Shown here: positions 4,346 through 6,889 of the stretch, piece by piece
Numbering within the stretch: the first letter of the stretch is position 1
How the letters are laid out: the number at the start of each line of letters is the position of its first letter
Origin: Chitinivibrionales bacterium
GTDB lineage: Bacteria > Fibrobacterota > Chitinivibrionia > Chitinivibrionales > JANQEN01
Direction: 5' to 3'
DNA length: 6,889 nucleotides
NCBI GenBank assembly: GCA_030593665.1
Contig: JAUVGS010000114.1
Coordinates: 1-6,889 of the forward strand
Notes under the pieces: generated by a model
What the model was told of the DNA's origin: nothing
The model's database searches: none
What the model saw: the letters and a program-made list of their open reading frames with translations, nothing else
Program-made: the position numbers and the translations under genes

Positions 4346-6889
4346 ATGAATTCCGACAATACCGCAACGTTACCGATCGATCAAAATATCGAGTTTATTC
4401 GTGATTGTTTTGTAATGGTCTCATCTCATAAGAGTAGACGCTATCGCACAACATTGATCCCGTCAAAGAAGCAGCACCGGATGTTCTGTACCTGCTCCCC
4501 CGGGAGATACCCCAAATGCAGTCATGCGAAAAAGTTGTGTGCACTCTATACACACTATGAAGAAACCCGCAGCGGCGCGTCACCCTATACTACGTTCATG
4601 AGCAGTTTTCTCTACGATCTTTTTAAGATTCTTATGAGAGGACGCCGCATCAGCCTGGAACTGGTGAGCGCAACAACAGAAAAGAGGAAACATGGTGCTG
4701 TGCTTATTATTCAAAACAGTGCTCAAAACCCGCTTATCACCTATCTTGCCACCGGCGATGAGCAAACTCGATTTGCCGAACGAATCGGCACTATTGACAA
4801 AGAAGACCGCAGCCGGATAGCACGCAATGAAATGATTTCCCATGGCGTTACCTTTGTCCTCTCGGAAACCGAACGCTGTCTTGTTGCCACCGGGAATCAG
4901 AGCAGTCGTATGGCTGAAGAAAACAGTCTCTGGTATCGTACCGCCTACCACCTTTTTCGTGAATATGATGAAACGAAACTGCATCCCAAGATCATTGTTG
5001 ACAAAAAAAACGGCGCGGTTGCCATGGCTCTTATTCATACAAAGAAACAGCCGGTCATGCATGTCCATATACCGGAAATATCCCGCCGGGAGATCATCCA
5101 TTTTCTTAACAAAAAGAAATCCCCAACCTGCGGATACACCATAGACGCTACCGATCGCGAATTGCTTTTTACGCTCAATACTAATGACAGCATACACAGT
5201 ACCATCATCACGCCCGTCGTATCTGTTTCCGACGATCCTCATGAACCGCGCTACCTGGATTTAATTACCGGATTCATGTATGGAAACCTGCTATACAATC
5301 CTGATGAAAAAAAATTCTATACGCTCAGTTATGACAGTGTAAAGCTTCTTGCGAAGCATTGGGATGTCCCGAAAAAGATACACAACAATGACCTCTCCGC
5401 TTTTTTCGAGAAGCAGGCCGGTGATTTTTCTCTGCGTGAAGATGGTTTTGGCCACGGCGAAAGCGATGATCTTTTTGAGTTGGACTCTAATCATAATTTC
5501 AAACGCCTGCGCAACATGCCTGTTGTAAAAGAGTTTGACGAGGTTACCCTCCTGCCCCAAGCACTTGACAGAAGCTGGTTCTATCTATCGGCCGTCTATA
5601 CCTTCGGCAAATCCACTGTTTCACTCTATGATTTCTTTATGTCTCAACAGGCGAAGAACCGCTTTATCGTAACGCCCGACTCCATAATTGACTGCCAGAG
5701 CCCTGCTATTAAAGATTCTTACACGGATATACTATCCGGTTCTACACACGTTGAAGAGGACGGCAGGATTGCCGTTTCCAAAGCAGCCATGCTTCAACTC
5801 ACCGCCCGTAACAATACAACCATCTCATCAAAAACCCCCAAAGCATTGGCGTCAAAACTGAAATCAATGCTTCGTTGTAAACCGGTAAAAAAATTACGGC
5901 CGTTGACCGGCCTAAAAACAACGCTTCGCCATTACCAGAAAAACGGAGTGTCATGGCTCCTCTATTTATACGACAATAATTTCGGCGGACTGCTCTGCGA
6001 TGAAATGGGACTTGGCAAAACCCATCAGATCATCGGCTTGCTGACAGCCTTGCGGCAACAGCGTAAACAGAAAGACTCAGCGCTTATCGTCTGCCCGACA
6101 ACGGTCATGTACCACTGGCATAACCTGATTACCACCTATGCGCCGGAATTAAAAGTTGTTATCTATTACGGTGCGGAACGCTCCTTTGAAGAGATGCCAT
6201 TAAAAACCGATGCGCTTGTTACTTCATACGGTATTTTACGGCAGGATATAGATAAAATCACCTCGACGAAATTCTCTATCGCTGTGTTTGATGAAATACA
6301 ATATCTGAAAAACAAAGATACCCTGGGTTTTAAAGCGGCTGAAATAATTCGCGCGACAGTTAAATATGGACTTACCGGCACCCCCATAGAAAATAGTCTC
6401 AGTGATTTGAAAGCGCTCTTTGATATCGTCCTGCCCGGTTATCTGGGATCAGACCGGTCATTCAACCACCAATACCTGAAGTCAACAGACGATGGTGAAA
6501 ATAAAAAGCAACGCAAGAAACTTCACCGGTTAATCAATCCCTTTATTCTGCGCCGTACAAAAGATTCTGTGCTCAGTGAACTCCCGCCAAAAATCGAAGA
6601 CCACCGGACATGCAGACTCTCCGATGAGCAGGCGGGTATGTACCGTGATATGGTAAAAAAGAAAGGGAGGAGATTACTTTCACAGTTGAAAAATACGGAT
6701 GAGCAGGTGCCCTACATGCATATCTTTTCCCTGCTCACTTTTCTAAAAATGGTCTGCAACCACCCGGCCATAGCCCTGAAGTGTCCCGATGACTACGAAA
6801 ACTACGACTCGGGAAAATGGGACCTTTTTACGGAACTTCTTATTGAATCTCTGTTTTCTGGCCAAAAAGTAGTGGTCTTTTCCCAGTAC
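4346..6889 (+). CDS. SWIM zinc finger SNF2-family DNA helicase/translocase (3' end cut by window)
   Basis: A SWI2/SNF2 ATPase expected to track along double-stranded DNA and remodel or displace bound proteins. 848 residues are visible, open to the window end. The N-terminus carries a SWIM zinc finger, Cys48-x-Cys50-x7-Cys58-x-His60, a nucleic-acid or protein binding module. Residues about 200-500, including the WFYLSAVYTFGKSTVSLYDF stretch (from 411), resemble the bacterial SNF2-associated domain; this is by eye. The SNF2 core follows: LRHYQKNGVSWL with Gln531, Walker A DEMGLGKT (552-559, Lys558), motif II DEIQ (649-652), motif III LTGTPIEN (676-683), LPGYLG, then NPFILRRTKDSVLSELPPK and the LKMVCNHPA helix. 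The window stops at motif IV (KVVVFSQY), so motifs V and VI are unseen. An in-frame stop at 4316 makes the ATG at 4346 the first possible start; it has no good Shine-Dalgarno. Bacterial roles are poorly known; no restriction or defence partner is visible here. Confidence 0.95.
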   Translation, partial: MNSDNTATLPIDQNIEFIRDCFVMVSSHKSRRYRTTLIPSKKQHRMFCTCSPGRYPKCSHAKKLCALYTHYEETRSGASPYTTFMSSFLYDLFKILMRGRRISLELVSATTEKRKHGAVLIIQNSAQNPLITYLATGDEQTRFAERIGTIDKEDRSRIARNEMISHGVTFVLSETERCLVATGNQSSRMAEENSLWYRTAYHLFREYDETKLHPKIIVDKKNGAVAMALIHTKKQPVMHVHIPEISRREIIHFLNKKKSPTCGYTIDATDRELLFTLNTNDSIHSTIITPVVSVSDDPHEPRYLDLITGFMYGNLLYNPDEKKFYTLSYDSVKLLAKHWDVPKKIHNNDLSAFFEKQAGDFSLREDGFGHGESDDLFELDSNHNFKRLRNMPVVKEFDEVTLLPQALDRSWFYLSAVYTFGKSTVSLYDFFMSQQAKNRFIVTPDSIIDCQSPAIKDSYTDILSGSTHVEEDGRIAVSKAAMLQLTARNNTTISSKTPKALASKLKSMLRCKPVKKLRPLTGLKTTLRHYQKNGVSWLLYLYDNNFGGLLCDEMGLGKTHQIIGLLTALRQQRKQKDSALIVCPTTVMYHWHNLITTYAPELKVVIYYGAERSFEEMPLKTDALVTSYGILRQDIDKITSTKFSIAVFDEIQYLKNKDTLGFKAAEIIRATVKYGLTGTPIENSLSDLKALFDIVLPGYLGSDRSFNHQYLKSTDDGENKKQRKKLHRLINPFILRRTKDSVLSELPPKIEDHRTCRLSDEQAGMYRDMVKKKGRRLLSQLKNTDEQVPYMHIFSLLTFLKMVCNHPAIALKCPDDYENYDSGKWDLFTELLIESLFSGQKVVVFSQY

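Noticed and set aside
5003..5011. In-frame A-AAA-AAC slippery heptamer in the SNF2 gene (possible -1 frameshift)
   Set aside because: The shifted frame meets a stop about 35 codons on, and the zero frame carries all later motifs. No stimulatory hairpin was identified, so it is probably just an A tract.
4580..5242. Minus-strand 220-codon ORF
   Set aside because: It is antisense to the SNF2 gene, whose frame holds the SWIM and helicase motifs and stays open throughout. No domain is recognisable in the minus-strand product.

Overview
The window looks like ordinary bacterial chromosome. It carries an arginine-biosynthesis gene, an MEP-pathway isoprenoid gene, compact operons with Shine-Dalgarno sites, a four-to-eight nucleotide style of gene packing, and one copy of the widespread GTCAT-CCCGC/GCGGG-ATCCAG palindromic repeat. 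The phylum cannot be fixed from this sequence; composition is moderate in GC by eye. There are six protein genes, two of them cut by the window edges, and no stretch over 300 bases without a gene. I see no rRNA, tRNA, CRISPR array, insertion sequence or phage gene.

Left part, plus strand. The 3' two thirds or more of argG (argininosuccinate synthase) ends at 878. A 184-base gap follows (879-1062). It is dense in symmetric sequence: an imperfect 16-bp direct repeat that overlaps the argG stop codon, a 10-bp-arm inverted repeat, a 24-bp near-perfect dyad, and then a REP-like palindrome ending only five bases before the next start codon. ispD (MEP pathway cytidylyltransferase) and a DapA/N-acetylneuraminate-lyase-family aldolase or lyase follow with three bases between them, so they are probably one transcript. 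The lyase has the family's catalytic Lys and Tyr but lacks the Arg that marks true dihydrodipicolinate synthase, so its substrate is open.

Middle part, minus strand. An ABC-2-type exporter operon reads leftward: an ATPase (3428-4141), then a six-helix permease (2623-3435) whose start overlaps the ATPase stop. The permease and the plus-strand lyase converge with only three bases between their stop codons.

Right part, plus strand. After a 204-base divergent intergenic region (4142-4345) with several repeats and dyads, a large gene begins at 4346 and stays open to the window end (848 codons). It has an N-terminal SWIM zinc finger, a long middle region resembling the bacterial SNF2-associated domain, and a SNF2 ATPase core. 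The window ends at helicase motif IV, so the rest of the second RecA lobe is missing.

The genes do not form one evident pathway: they are three neighbouring units (argG; ispD-lyase; ABC exporter) plus a divergent SNF2 gene. No clearly new multi-gene system is visible. The items most worth a second look are the hairpin cluster that takes the place of a normal ispD ribosome-binding region, the substrate-site changes in the DapA-like protein, and the SWIM-SNF2 gene with its repeat-bearing divergent promoter region, whose downstream neighbours lie outside the window.
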